Positions 16,775-24,506 of a stretch of DNA of 64,000 nt are shown in pieces. The position numbers were made by a program, and so were the translations under genes. Within the stretch, counting starts at the first letter, position 1; the number at the start of each line of letters is the position of its first letter. The DNA is from Devosia sp. (GTDB lineage: Bacteria > Pseudomonadota > Alphaproteobacteria > Rhizobiales > Devosiaceae), in contig JAQGJK010000026.1 in NCBI GenBank assembly GCA_028290665.1, positions 216,861-280,860 of the forward strand, written 5' to 3'. The notes beneath the pieces were generated by a model, which ran no database searches, was not told where the DNA came from, and was given only the letters and a program-made list of their open reading frames with translations.

Positions 16775-17629
16775 ATGCGCATCATCGTCACCGGCGGCAG
16801 CGGCAAACTCGGTCGTGCCGTGCTGCGCGATCTCGTCGATCAGGGGCACAGCGTGCTCAATCTCGATCAGGCGATGCCGCGCGAGGCCATCACCAAGACC
16901 GTCAGGATCGACCTCACCGATTTCGGGCAAGTAGCCGAGGCGATCCTTGGCGGTATCGACGAGAGCCGCGACAAGGTCGATGCCGTGGTGCATCTCGCGG
17001 CCATCCCGGCCCCCGGCCTTACCGCCAATTCGCGCACGCTCAAAAACAACGTTCCCTCGACCTACAACGTGTTCGAGGCGTGCCGGCTGGCTGGGGTGAA
17101 AAACATCGTTTTCGCCTCATCGGAAACTGTGCTCGGCCTGCCCTTCGACAATCCGCCGCCGTACGTGCCCGTCGACGAGGACTATTTTCCGCGGCCGGAG
17201 ACCGCCTATTCGCTCGGCAAGCTGCTCGATGAGACCATGGCCGCACAGTATTGCCGCTGGGATCCGGCGCTGAAGATCGTGGCTTTGCGCTTTTCCAACG
17301 TCATGGACGTCACCGACTACGCCAAATTCCCGGGCTACGACAGCGACGCCAAGGCGCGCAAGTGGAACCTGTGGGGCTATATCGACGCGCGTGACGGGGC
17401 GCAGGCAGTGCGCAAGGGTCTCGAAGCGAGTTTTACCGGCTTCGAGCCGTTCATCATTGCCAGTCCAGACACGGTGATGAGCCGACCCAATGCCGAACTG
17501 CTCGCCGAAACCTTCCCCAATGTGCCACAAAAGCGCTCGTTCGGGCCGAACGACACTCTGCTGTCGATCGACAAAGCCCGGCAGCGGCTCGGCTACGCGC
17601 CCGAGCACAGCTGGCGCAACCATGTCTAG
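16775..17629 (+). CDS. NAD(P)-dependent epimerase/dehydratase family oxidoreductase
   Basis: 284 residues, an extended short-chain dehydrogenase. The N-terminal nucleotide-binding motif is GGSGKLG; the active-site pair is YSLGK (YxxxK), with FASSETV carrying the upstream Ser. Substrates of this fold are usually nucleotide sugars or sugar acids. The next gene is a TIM-barrel sugar isomerase overlapping by 8 bp, so both probably act on one carbohydrate pathway; the substrate is not readable. The ATG at 16775 has GGAGG 7 nt upstream. Confidence 0.85.
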   Translation: MRIIVTGGSGKLGRAVLRDLVDQGHSVLNLDQAMPREAITKTVRIDLTDFGQVAEAILGGIDESRDKVDAVVHLAAIPAPGLTANSRTLKNNVPSTYNVFEACRLAGVKNIVFASSETVLGLPFDNPPPYVPVDEDYFPRPETAYSLGKLLDETMAAQYCRWDPALKIVALRFSNVMDVTDYAKFPGYDSDAKARKWNLWGYIDARDGAQAVRKGLEASFTGFEPFIIASPDTVMSRPNAELLAETFPNVPQKRSFGPNDTLLSIDKARQRLGYAPEHSWRNHV

Positions 17630-18491
17630 CGGACGTGTGATCCGGCTCGGCGGCCACGGACTGCCCGTCGATGCGAACGATCCCGAAGCGTTTGCCCGCG
17701 CCCACGTCGCGTTCGGTTATGGCGCAGCTTACTGTCCGCCGGTAACGCTCGATGATGTCGCGCGCCTGCGGGCCATCGAGACGGCGTTCTTGGCAGCTGA
17801 TGTCAGCATCGCGGAAATCGGCATCTGGCGGAACCTGATCGCGCCCGAAGACGAGCGGCGCCGGGCCAATCTCGCCTACGCCGCCGAACAACTGGCAATT
17901 GCCGACGAAGTCGGCGCCCGTTGCGCGGTGAGCTATCTCGGGTCGTTTGCGCCGGGAACCGATCATGATGCCGATCCGCGCAATCTCGGGCCGGAAGCGT
18001 TTGATGCCGCCGTCGAGACGGTACGCCACCTGCTCGACAGCATCAAACCCCGCCGCACCAAATTCGCGCTCGAAATGATGCAGAACAGCCTGCCCGATAG
18101 CATCGACGCCTATGTCGACCTAATTGCTGCGATTGACCGTCCGGCCTTCGCGGCACATCTCGACCCCGTCAATCTGATCATGGCGCCGCGCACGTACTGG
18201 AATAACGCGGCGCTGATCCGCGAATGCTTCGAGAAACTTGGGCCGTGGATCGTTTCGTGTCACGCCAAGGACATCACGCTTCGCCCGCAGGCGGCGCTGC
18301 ATCTCGACGAGGTCATCATCGGTACCGGCGTCCTCGACTACCGCGCTTACATCACCGCGTTGCAACAGCTGCCGAGTCCTGTGCCGCTGATGCTCGAACA
18401 TCTCGAGCCCGGCGACTATGCAGTGGCACGGGATGCAGTGTTCGCCGTCGGCGACGCTGCCGGGATCGAATTCATGCATTGGGCGAGGTGA
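17622..18491 (+). CDS. Sugar phosphate isomerase/epimerase, AP-endonuclease-2-like TIM barrel
   Basis: 289 residues starting inside the previous gene (8-bp overlap). The xylose-isomerase-like TIM-barrel pattern is seen in SIAEIGIWRNLI near the start, LEMMQNSLPDSIDAYVDLIAAID, AHLDPVNLI, VSCHAKDI and PLMLEHLEPGDY, which supply Glu, Asp and His residues that would bind a divalent metal. Members isomerise or epimerise sugars, inositols or hydroxypyruvate. Coupling to an SDR oxidoreductase suggests a small sugar or polyol catabolic pair. There is no transporter or regulator next to it. Confidence 0.82.
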   Translation: MSSGRVIRLGGHGLPVDANDPEAFARAHVAFGYGAAYCPPVTLDDVARLRAIETAFLAADVSIAEIGIWRNLIAPEDERRRANLAYAAEQLAIADEVGARCAVSYLGSFAPGTDHDADPRNLGPEAFDAAVETVRHLLDSIKPRRTKFALEMMQNSLPDSIDAYVDLIAAIDRPAFAAHLDPVNLIMAPRTYWNNAALIRECFEKLGPWIVSCHAKDITLRPQAALHLDEVIIGTGVLDYRAYITALQQLPSPVPLMLEHLEPGDYAVARDAVFAVGDAAGIEFMHWAR

Positions 18492-18510
18492 TGCGCAGCG
18501 GTATCGGGAC

Positions 18511-18585
18511 TGGCTGGGGCGCTAGGATTCGAACCTAGGAATGTCGGTACCAAAAACCGATGCCTTACCACTTGGCGACGCCCCA
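18511..18585 (-). tRNA. tRNA-Gln (anticodon TTG)
   Basis: On the minus strand, 75 nt ending in encoded CCA. Acceptor TGGGGCG/CGCCCCA, D arm GCC...GGC, anticodon stem TCGGT/ACCGA with loop TTTTGGT (anticodon TTG), T arm CTAGG-TTCGAAT-CCTAG, discriminator G. All stems pair fully. It reads CAA glutamine codons, and CAG by wobble. Confidence 0.96.
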
Positions 18586-18742
18586 ACGCGCGCGTTCCTA
18601 CACGCTTTGCCAAGGCCCCGCAACCAAGCGGGAAACGGATGGAATCGCCGCTTGTCTTGCCCGGGAATGCCCACTATAAACCGCCGCGATACATCGGCCA
18701 GCGGATCGATCGTCCCGCCCGCACCCGTCGCCGAGATCATGC

Positions 18743-18819
18743 CGGAGTATAGCGCAGCCTGGTAGCGCACCTGCTTCGGGAGCAGGGGGTCGAGTGTTCG
18801 AATCACTCTACTCCGACCA
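18743..18819 (+). tRNA. tRNA-Pro (anticodon CGG)
   Basis: 77 nt ending in encoded CCA. Acceptor CGGAGTA/TACTCCG, D arm with GCGCAGCCTGGTAGCGC, anticodon stem CCTGC/GCAGG with loop TTCGGGA (anticodon CGG), T arm GAGTG-TTCGAAT-CACTC. It reads CCG proline codons, suited to a G+C-rich genome. It lies head to head with tRNA-Gln across about 157 bp and is followed by its own terminator. Confidence 0.97.
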
Positions 18820-18823
18820 ATTG

Positions 18824-18856
18824 AGCCGGACCTCCCACGAGGTCCGGCTTTTTTAT
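18824..18856 (+). terminator. Rho-independent terminator after tRNA-Pro
   Basis: AGCCGGACCT-cccacg-AGGTCCGGCT forms a ten-base perfect stem followed by TTTTTT, five bases after the end of tRNA-Pro. Confidence 0.92.
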
Positions 18857-19011
18857 TCCGCGAAGTTAGTGCCGGGCCAGTCGCCCACCAATTCGCGCTG
18901 CTTTTTCTTCAATACCGAACATAGCCGCCAGCACGACGCATCTCGGCCAAGCCCTGCAACAATCTCGTCGACCTGATGTTTCACCTGCAATCAACAAGGG
19001 AGGAATCTATC

Positions 19012-19533
19012 GTGAAGAAAATCATCGCCATGCTCATGCTCGCCGCCTGTTTGCCGCTCACCGGCGCAGCTTTCGCTCAGATGCCTGAGATTACCGCGAC
19101 TTTTGCCGACGCAACCTGGAATGGCGAAACCGTGCCGGCTGGTCAGAACTGCCCGTTGCAGGGCGGCGCGGGCGCCACCCCGGCTTTGATGCTGACCGGC
19201 GTTCCGGAGTTGACCACCGCAATTCGCCTGTCGTTCAATGACGAGACCTACCAGCCGATGAATGATGGCGGCCACGGCGTTGTGGAATTCGCGGTCACCC
19301 CTGACCAGACCGGGGCTGTCGAATTGCCAAGCGTGCCTGGCAACACCGCAGAGGGCCTGCCTGACGGTGTGACGATTGCCGCTGCTGCCCGCTCTGAAGG
19401 CGACTACGCCAGCGCCGGCTATCTGCCGCCGTGTTCCGGCGGCCAGGGCAATACCTACTCGGCCAACATCACGGCGCTTAACGCTGCCGGTGACGAGATC
19501 GGCCAGGGCAAGGTTACACTCGGCAAATACTGA
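19012..19533 (+). CDS. Secreted protein, faint resemblance to PEBP fold
   Basis: 173 residues from a GTG start with GGGAGG 8 nt upstream; the ORF track begins 12 codons earlier without support. The signal peptide MKKIIAMLMLAACLPLTGAAFA is cut before QMPE; an LAAC inside it could also be read as a weak lipobox. The mature part has GVPELTTAIRLSF...GGHGVVEFAV and GYLPPCSGGQGNTYSANITAL, reminiscent of phosphatidylethanolamine-binding proteins (PC-x-G-x-x-x-Y), but the DPDAP and HW motifs are absent. Function is not recognised; probably periplasmic. Confidence 0.75.
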   Translation: MKKIIAMLMLAACLPLTGAAFAQMPEITATFADATWNGETVPAGQNCPLQGGAGATPALMLTGVPELTTAIRLSFNDETYQPMNDGGHGVVEFAVTPDQTGAVELPSVPGNTAEGLPDGVTIAAAARSEGDYASAGYLPPCSGGQGNTYSANITALNAAGDEIGQGKVTLGKY

Positions 19534-19567
19534 AACCGCGTCGCTCTCAACTAGGCGTTCATACTTA

Positions 19568-19594
19568 CGCCGGCCCCAGCGGGGCCGGCGTTTT
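19568..19594. terminator. Terminator between convergent genes
   Basis: CGCCGGCCCC-AGC-GGGGCCGGCG is a ten-base perfect stem followed by TTTT on the plus strand. It lies after the secreted-protein gene and just before the stop of the convergent L,D-transpeptidase, and may serve the plus-strand gene mainly. Confidence 0.85.
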
Positions 19595-19601
19595 CATGCC
19601 T

Positions 19602-20654
19602 TCATGCCGGCACGAAGCTTACGACTACGCCTTTCGACACCATCTTCGACAGTTCGACCGCGTCCCAATTGGTCAGGCGGATGCAGCCATGCGAGCCGAC
19701 CTTGTCGATCAGCGACGGCGACGGCGTGCCGTGGATGCCGAAAGTTGGCTCCGATAGATCGATCCAGACTGAACCCACCGGGCCGTTGGGACCGGGCGGG
19801 AGCGTCAGCACCTCGGTGTTGTCGCCCTGCTGGAAGTTGACCTCCGGATTATAGGTATAAGTCGGGTCTGGCGCGACCGCTTCGACGGTATGCTCGCCCG
19901 AGGGTGATGGGTTGTCTTCACTGCCGATGGTTGCGGGATAAGCAGCGATCAGCATGCCGTCGGCGCCATAGGCAAACACCTGCCGCTTGTCCTTGTCGGC
20001 CTCGATGCGTACCACCTGCCCCGTCCGGTCCGGCCCAACTCCAGCGGCATAAATCGTTTCGCCGACACTGAAAGTTGCTTGCGGATTGAGGGCGATGAGA
20101 AACTTCTCGTCCATATGAAATCGTTCAGCTAATTCTTCCGTAACGCTGGTGAAACCAAGGTAATCCCGCAGCGCCAGTTCGGCATAATCGGTCGGTAGCG
20201 GCGCGACGATCGCAGCAACGTCGGCGTCAGTCACGACGTAACTGCCGATGACCGCCTCGGCGGTGTCGAGGCGTGCCAACATTTCGGCATCAGCCACGCC
20301 ATCTACCGGCAAACCCTGCATTGCTTCGAAGGCCGATACCGCCTTGCGGACATTGTCGCCATCATAGCCATCGATGACGCCGGGGGAGGCTCCCGCCCGA
20401 TCGAGCAGGATTTGCAGGCGCACTATGGCGGGGCTCGGCGCCTTAGGTTTGCCAGCCTCTAAGCGCGCCCATACCAACGCACCGTTGACCGGTGCCACCG
20501 GCTGCTTTTCCGGGGCAATGTCGGAAAGCGCCGCCGAGTTGATCGCATCGACGGTGATCAAAGCGTCGATCGCGACAGCATCCTGCGCCAAAGCCGTTGC
20601 CGACGAGATGAGGGTAAAGGCGGCGGTCACCATCGAGACGCGCATCAGTTTCAT
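19602..20654 (-). CDS. L,D-transpeptidase with peptidoglycan-binding domain (YkuD family)
   Basis: 350 residues, exported (signal peptide MKLMRVSMVTAAFTLISSATALA). A PG_binding_1-like region lies near residues 75-120 (RLQILLDRAGASPGVIDGYDGDNVRKAVSAFEAMQGLPVDGV), then a LysM-like stretch, then the YkuD domain with IHGTPSPSLIDKVGSHGCIRLTN, which holds the catalytic His and Cys. It should make 3-3 peptidoglycan cross-links or attach proteins to the wall in the periplasm. The ATG at 20654 has AGGGGA upstream. Confidence 0.93.
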   Translation of the reverse strand: MKLMRVSMVTAAFTLISSATALAQDAVAIDALITVDAINSAALSDIAPEKQPVAPVNGALVWARLEAGKPKAPSPAIVRLQILLDRAGASPGVIDGYDGDNVRKAVSAFEAMQGLPVDGVADAEMLARLDTAEAVIGSYVVTDADVAAIVAPLPTDYAELALRDYLGFTSVTEELAERFHMDEKFLIALNPQATFSVGETIYAAGVGPDRTGQVVRIEADKDKRQVFAYGADGMLIAAYPATIGSEDNPSPSGEHTVEAVAPDPTYTYNPEVNFQQGDNTEVLTLPPGPNGPVGSVWIDLSEPTFGIHGTPSPSLIDKVGSHGCIRLTNWDAVELSKMVSKGVVVSFVPA

Positions 20655-20901
20655 CGTTTTGTCCCCTGCGCCCAAAGCGCGTTTGCCAGCAACATTCGGT
20701 GCGACATGGTTACGAAACGACTAAACTCTGCCCGGCTATCCACTGCAGGCCAGACACATCATCGCGAGCCGGCCAGCCGTGCCAGCTTTTTTCATCTGAT
20801 AGGGAGTTGTCGAGGGAATGCAGTCGGTCGCCAGGACCTGCTATCGGGCAGGCGACCAAGGTGTGCATGGTCACGTGTGGCGGAGTCAGATCCGCGTAAG
20901 C

Positions 20902-20931
20902 AAAAAAGGCTGGCGCATGGGCCAGCCTTTC
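20902..20931 (-). terminator. Rho-independent terminator of bioY
   Basis: On the minus strand GGCTGGC-CCATGC-GCCAGCC is followed by TTTTTT, 20-50 bp after the bioY stop codon. The rest of 20655-20952 holds nothing else I can support. Confidence 0.88.
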
Positions 20932-20952
20932 AGCATTCAACGGATCGATGCT

Positions 20953-21564
20953 TTACCTGCGGAGCAGCACCGCGCTCGCGCCGGAGACGGTGATCGCGGC
21001 AAGCGCCATCTTGAGGGCATCCCAGATCAGGAACGGCTGCACCGCCTGGGCAAAGGCGCTGCCAAGGACATCGGTCTGATCGATCCAGGTCGCCCCGCCC
21101 GAGAATGCAACAAGCCACGCATAGCCGAAGACCAGGCAGATGGCGTCCGCTGCCAGCATGATCGCCAACATCGGCAGGATTTTCTTGCCGAGGCTGGCTT
21201 CACTGGCGCGGCCGATGAGATAGGCCATCGGCACGAAGCCGATGATGAAACCAAAAGTCGGGCTGAGGATGTAAGCCGGGCCACCGCCATTGGCGAACAC
21301 CGGCAGGCCGGAGAGGCCCTCGACGATGTACAGCACGACGCTCGCGACGCCGATGCGCCAGCCGGCAGCACCGGCGATCAGCGCCACCGCAAGGGTCGCC
21401 AGCGTCACGGGCACCGGCCACACCGGTACCTGGATTTTTGCGGCCAACGCGAGCAGCATCGATCCGGCGATTGCCGCGACGATGCCAGCCACCAGACGCG
21501 ACGTCGAGGTGCGGGTTTGCAGCATTTCGTAAAGCGTGTTCGGCGTGGTCAAACCGGCGGCCAT
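20953..21564 (-). CDS. bioY: BioY, biotin-binding S component of an ECF transporter
   Basis: 203 residues with six hydrophobic segments and BioY hallmarks: KIQVPVWPVPVTLATLAVALIAGAAGWRIG, FANGGGPAYILSPTFGFIIGFVPMAYLIGRASE, and WIDQTDVLGSAFAQAVQPFLIWDALKMALAA. It takes up biotin across the inner membrane; no bioM/bioN genes lie next to it, so it may work alone or share an energising module. The start at 21564 has GGAAGGG 6 nt upstream, better than the ATG five codons earlier. No BioR-type TTATAGATAA box is visible upstream. Confidence 0.93.
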   Translation of the reverse strand: MAAGLTTPNTLYEMLQTRTSTSRLVAGIVAAIAGSMLLALAAKIQVPVWPVPVTLATLAVALIAGAAGWRIGVASVVLYIVEGLSGLPVFANGGGPAYILSPTFGFIIGFVPMAYLIGRASEASLGKKILPMLAIMLAADAICLVFGYAWLVAFSGGATWIDQTDVLGSAFAQAVQPFLIWDALKMALAAITVSGASAVLLRR

Positions 21565-21625
21565 TTCGTACCCTTCCATCGCAAGCGCGTAGTCCCGTTT
21601 CTAATCGCAAGGCAATCAATCCGCA

Positions 21626-22543
21626 ATGGCGTCGCCAGCCCCGTCCCTCCCGGCTGCACCAGATTTTCTTCCGCAGATCGGCGTGCCAGTCCGCGTCGCC
21701 CCAGGCATCGTTCGGGTAACCGCGCCCAATGCCGGACCCTACACCTTCACCGGGACCAACAGCTTCATCCTCGGCGACGCATCGCTCGTCGTCTTGGACC
21801 CCGGACCCGCCGACGATAAGCATCTGGAGGCCTTGCTGACCGCAATCGGCCGGCGACCGGTCGAAGCCATCATCCTGACCCATACGCACAAGGATCACTC
21901 GACGCTGGCACCCGCTCTCAAGATGGCAACAGGCGCTCCATTGTGGTTTGGCGGCAAGCACCGTTTGTCGCGACCAGCACTCCCGCACGAGCGCATCGCG
22001 CTGGCAGGGGCGTGCGACTGGACGCTCGAGCCCGATCGCATCCTGCACGATGGGGAACGCCTTGCCGTCGCGGGTCTGGCGTTGACTGTCATCGCGACGC
22101 CCGGGCACTGCGCCAATCACCTCGCCTTCGCCGTCGATGGCACCGACATGCTGTTCAGCGGCGACCACGTCATGGGCTGGAGTTCGACGCTGGTGTCGGT
22201 GCCGGATGGCGACATGGGGAGCTATCTTGCCTCGCTCGACCGGGTCATCGAGTTGCCGCACACACATTATCTGCCGGCGCATGGCGGTCCGATCACCGAT
22301 GGCAAAGCCTATGCCATTGCGCTCAGGGCGCATCGGGAGACCCGAAACCAACAAATCGTTGCTGGTGTCATCGCTGGCGATCGCAGTGTCGGCGCCCTCC
22401 GACGGCGGATTTATCCCGATCTTAAACCAGCACTGGTCATTGCGGCTCGGATGACGCTCGCGGCCCACATCGAGTACCTCGCGAGCCGTGGCGAGGTGGC
22501 GACGCGGCGCGGGCCGTTCGGCCTCCGCGTCACTCCGGTCTAG
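21626..22543 (+). CDS. Metallo-beta-lactamase-fold hydrolase (LACTB2-like)
   Basis: 305 residues. The metal-binding motif THTHKDH is complete, followed by further ligands in ATPGHCANHL (His), FSGDHVMGW (Asp) and PAHGGPI (His). The C-terminal winged-helix-like tail (ALRRRIYPDLKPALVIAARMTLAAHIEYLASRGEV) is typical of LACTB2-like enzymes, which act on RNA or small thioesters. It is cytoplasmic and divergent from bioY with about 60 bp between starts. The stop overlaps the DUF1499 gene on the other strand by 4 bp. The substrate is unknown. Confidence 0.88.
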   Translation: MASPAPSLPAAPDFLPQIGVPVRVAPGIVRVTAPNAGPYTFTGTNSFILGDASLVVLDPGPADDKHLEALLTAIGRRPVEAIILTHTHKDHSTLAPALKMATGAPLWFGGKHRLSRPALPHERIALAGACDWTLEPDRILHDGERLAVAGLALTVIATPGHCANHLAFAVDGTDMLFSGDHVMGWSSTLVSVPDGDMGSYLASLDRVIELPHTHYLPAHGGPITDGKAYAIALRAHRETRNQQIVAGVIAGDRSVGALRRRIYPDLKPALVIAARMTLAAHIEYLASRGEVATRRGPFGLRVTPV

Positions 22544-23361
22544 CCCCCAGCGTCGCCCTCGACGGGTTCGGGCACCTCCTCAGCACCGCTGCCGTCGAGC
22601 GGGGCGATGGCGGCCGGGTTGTCGCGCATCAGCAAGGTCACGGCGTTATCGAGCGCCAGCAGGAAGGTCTCGATCCGGCCGCCATTGGCGCCAAAATCGT
22701 GAAAGCCCGAAATCGAGGCAGAGCGCATGTCGACTACGGTACCAGCGGTGTCGCCGCGCACGCGCAGCACAGCTTCGTCACGCCAGCCGAACGGCGTGGT
22801 TTCGAGCGCATTGATGGTGCCGATGCCGAGTACGCCAACCGGCGGCTGTCGATCGATCACTTCCCAGCCTCGGCTGGCGACGAGGTTGTCGATGATGGCA
22901 AAGGTTTGTGCGGCGGTCAGCGGATAGCGCCGCTGGCGGGCATTGGGGAAAGTCGTGGCGACTTCCGACAGTTCGGTCGGCGTCAGTGGACTGGCGGTTG
23001 CAACGACCAGCGTCGGGGGGTCGGCGAGATCGGTGGCGAAGTCGAGTACTCGCGGGTCGCGCCACGCAAGGTACCCCAGCCACAGGAACGGCACGAGACA
23101 GCCGAGCGCAATCACCAGCCCCCACAGCGCCCGGCTCCACCCCTGATCGCCCGAATTCCACAGGCGGACTAGCGCACTGAGGCTGACCGCCAGCGCCAGC
23201 AGCGTCACCGCCAAGGCAATAGTGCCAATGAATTCGAACGCCGTGCTGTCGACGAGCCGGAGATGATGCAGCAGCACCGGAAACACCAGCAACGGCAGCG
23301 CGAAACTCGACAGCCGCCGGGCCCAGATTGCCCATTTCGAGGTGCGGACGAGGATGCGCAT
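22540..23361 (-). CDS. DUF1499 family membrane protein
   Basis: 273 residues. Three or four hydrophobic helices (LLVFPVLLHHL, FIGTIALAVTLLALAVSLSALV, ALWGLVIALGCLVPFLWLGYLA) are followed by a soluble domain with DFATDLADPPTLV, VIDRQPPVGVLGIGTINALETTPFGWRDEAVLRVR and SGFHDFGANGGRIETFLLAL, matching DUF1499. The ATG at 23361 overlaps the M48 stop by ATGA. It is the last gene of a three-gene overlapping operon DUF898-M48-DUF1499. The biochemical role of the family is not known. Confidence 0.82.
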   Translation of the reverse strand: MRILVRTSKWAIWARRLSSFALPLLVFPVLLHHLRLVDSTAFEFIGTIALAVTLLALAVSLSALVRLWNSGDQGWSRALWGLVIALGCLVPFLWLGYLAWRDPRVLDFATDLADPPTLVVATASPLTPTELSEVATTFPNARQRRYPLTAAQTFAIIDNLVASRGWEVIDRQPPVGVLGIGTINALETTPFGWRDEAVLRVRGDTAGTVVDMRSASISGFHDFGANGGRIETFLLALDNAVTLLMRDNPAAIAPLDGSGAEEVPEPVEGDAGG

Positions 23362-24506
23362 CAGGTGCCGGTGGTCGCGTCGCGCAGCGGTACGCTGTCG
23401 CACATGGCGGTGATCGCCCGCCACTCCGCGGCGCTAAATGGACCGGGGCCGGGCGTATCGGTGCGCGGTTGGGCTTCCAGCGCCAGCCGACGTTCCTCCG
23501 TCAGCGGATGCGTACTGAGCAGCGCCAGCGCTTTGGTCATGTCGTCATCAGCAGCGATCCGGTCGAGCAAATCCCCTAGCGCGTGCGGACTGAACCCAAG
23601 GCGCAGCGCGGCTGCGGCAGAAAACTCGTCGGCCTGCCGCTCATGCTGGCGTGAAAAGCGCGTGTCGATCAATGCCGAACCAAGACCCGCGGCCACCGAC
23701 AAGCCGGTCATGTCGCCGAGAATGAACCCGACCAGTGCACCGGTGCCGGCGGTGGCGATGATCTGCTCAAAGCCGTGGCGATACACCACGTGACCGATTT
23801 CGTGGGCGACGACGCCGGCGAATTCATCGGGGCTTTTGACGGTGTCCATGAGCGCCGAGAAAATGTAGGTGCGTCCCCCCGGCAGCGCGAAGGCATTGGC
23901 GATCTCGGATTTCACCACGGTGATCGACAGGTTGAACGGCGAATTGGTGTCGGCCAGCACCTCCTGCCCGAACCGGGCCAGCGCCCGGTTGGCGACGCTC
24001 TGCGGGTTGGGGTCGCAGACGACGAACGTCCCCTGCTCTCTGAACTGGTCCTCCATCTGCATCGCGACGGTTTCGCCGAGATTTTCCTCCCATTGCGGCG
24101 GCACCAGCCAGACGACGCGCTCGGCAAGGATCGGCACGCCGACGAGGTAAGTCAGGATTACGGCGACCAGCGCCAGCGAACTCGACGCCGCGATCACCAG
24201 CTGCCGCCGCGAATCGGCACGGGAATGCTCGCCGAGCGCCGGCAGCATCGCCGTCGCGCGCTCGATCTCTGCCGCGTCGGTAACGAGCAGCCGCGCGCCA
24301 GGGAGTTCGGCACTCATGCCGATGCGCATCTCGCCCTTGCGACCCGGCACCGGATACACCCCGCCCGCCGGCCATTGCTCGACCAGTTCGCGGCTAATCA
24401 AGCCGTAGACGGCGAGCATCGGGCCCGCAGCGGCGGGTTCCACCTGACAGATGACGTCGAGCGGCGAGGCCAAATGTCCGTCGTAGTAGCGGCCGGTCAA
24501 TTGCAT
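23361..24506 (-). CDS. M48-family membrane metallopeptidase
   Basis: 381 residues. Zinc motif HEIGH in FAGVVAHEIGHVVYRHG, and the downstream Glu-containing helix RQHERQADEFSAAAALRLG supplies the third ligand. One transmembrane helix (LVIAASSSLALVAVILTYLVGVPIL) anchors the protein; the peptidase domain follows. The N-terminal ~100 residues are not part of the usual M48 domain. The ATG at 24506 overlaps the DUF898 stop as TGATG. Its placement between DUF898 and DUF1499 suggests the three act together in the envelope. The substrate is unknown. Confidence 0.9.
   Translation of the reverse strand: MQLTGRYYDGHLASPLDVICQVEPAAAGPMLAVYGLISRELVEQWPAGGVYPVPGRKGEMRIGMSAELPGARLLVTDAAEIERATAMLPALGEHSRADSRRQLVIAASSSLALVAVILTYLVGVPILAERVVWLVPPQWEENLGETVAMQMEDQFREQGTFVVCDPNPQSVANRALARFGQEVLADTNSPFNLSITVVKSEIANAFALPGGRTYIFSALMDTVKSPDEFAGVVAHEIGHVVYRHGFEQIIATAGTGALVGFILGDMTGLSVAAGLGSALIDTRFSRQHERQADEFSAAAALRLGFSPHALGDLLDRIAADDDMTKALALLSTHPLTEERRLALEAQPRTDTPGPGPFSAAEWRAITAMCDSVPLRDATTGT

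Noticed and set aside
18511-18819. tRNA genes as an integration site
   Set aside because: No integrase, no repeated tRNA 3' end nearby, and both tRNAs are intact.
21565-21625. BioR operator or biotin riboswitch before bioY
   Set aside because: No TTATAGATAA-type box or conserved RNA structure could be found in the 61-bp spacer.
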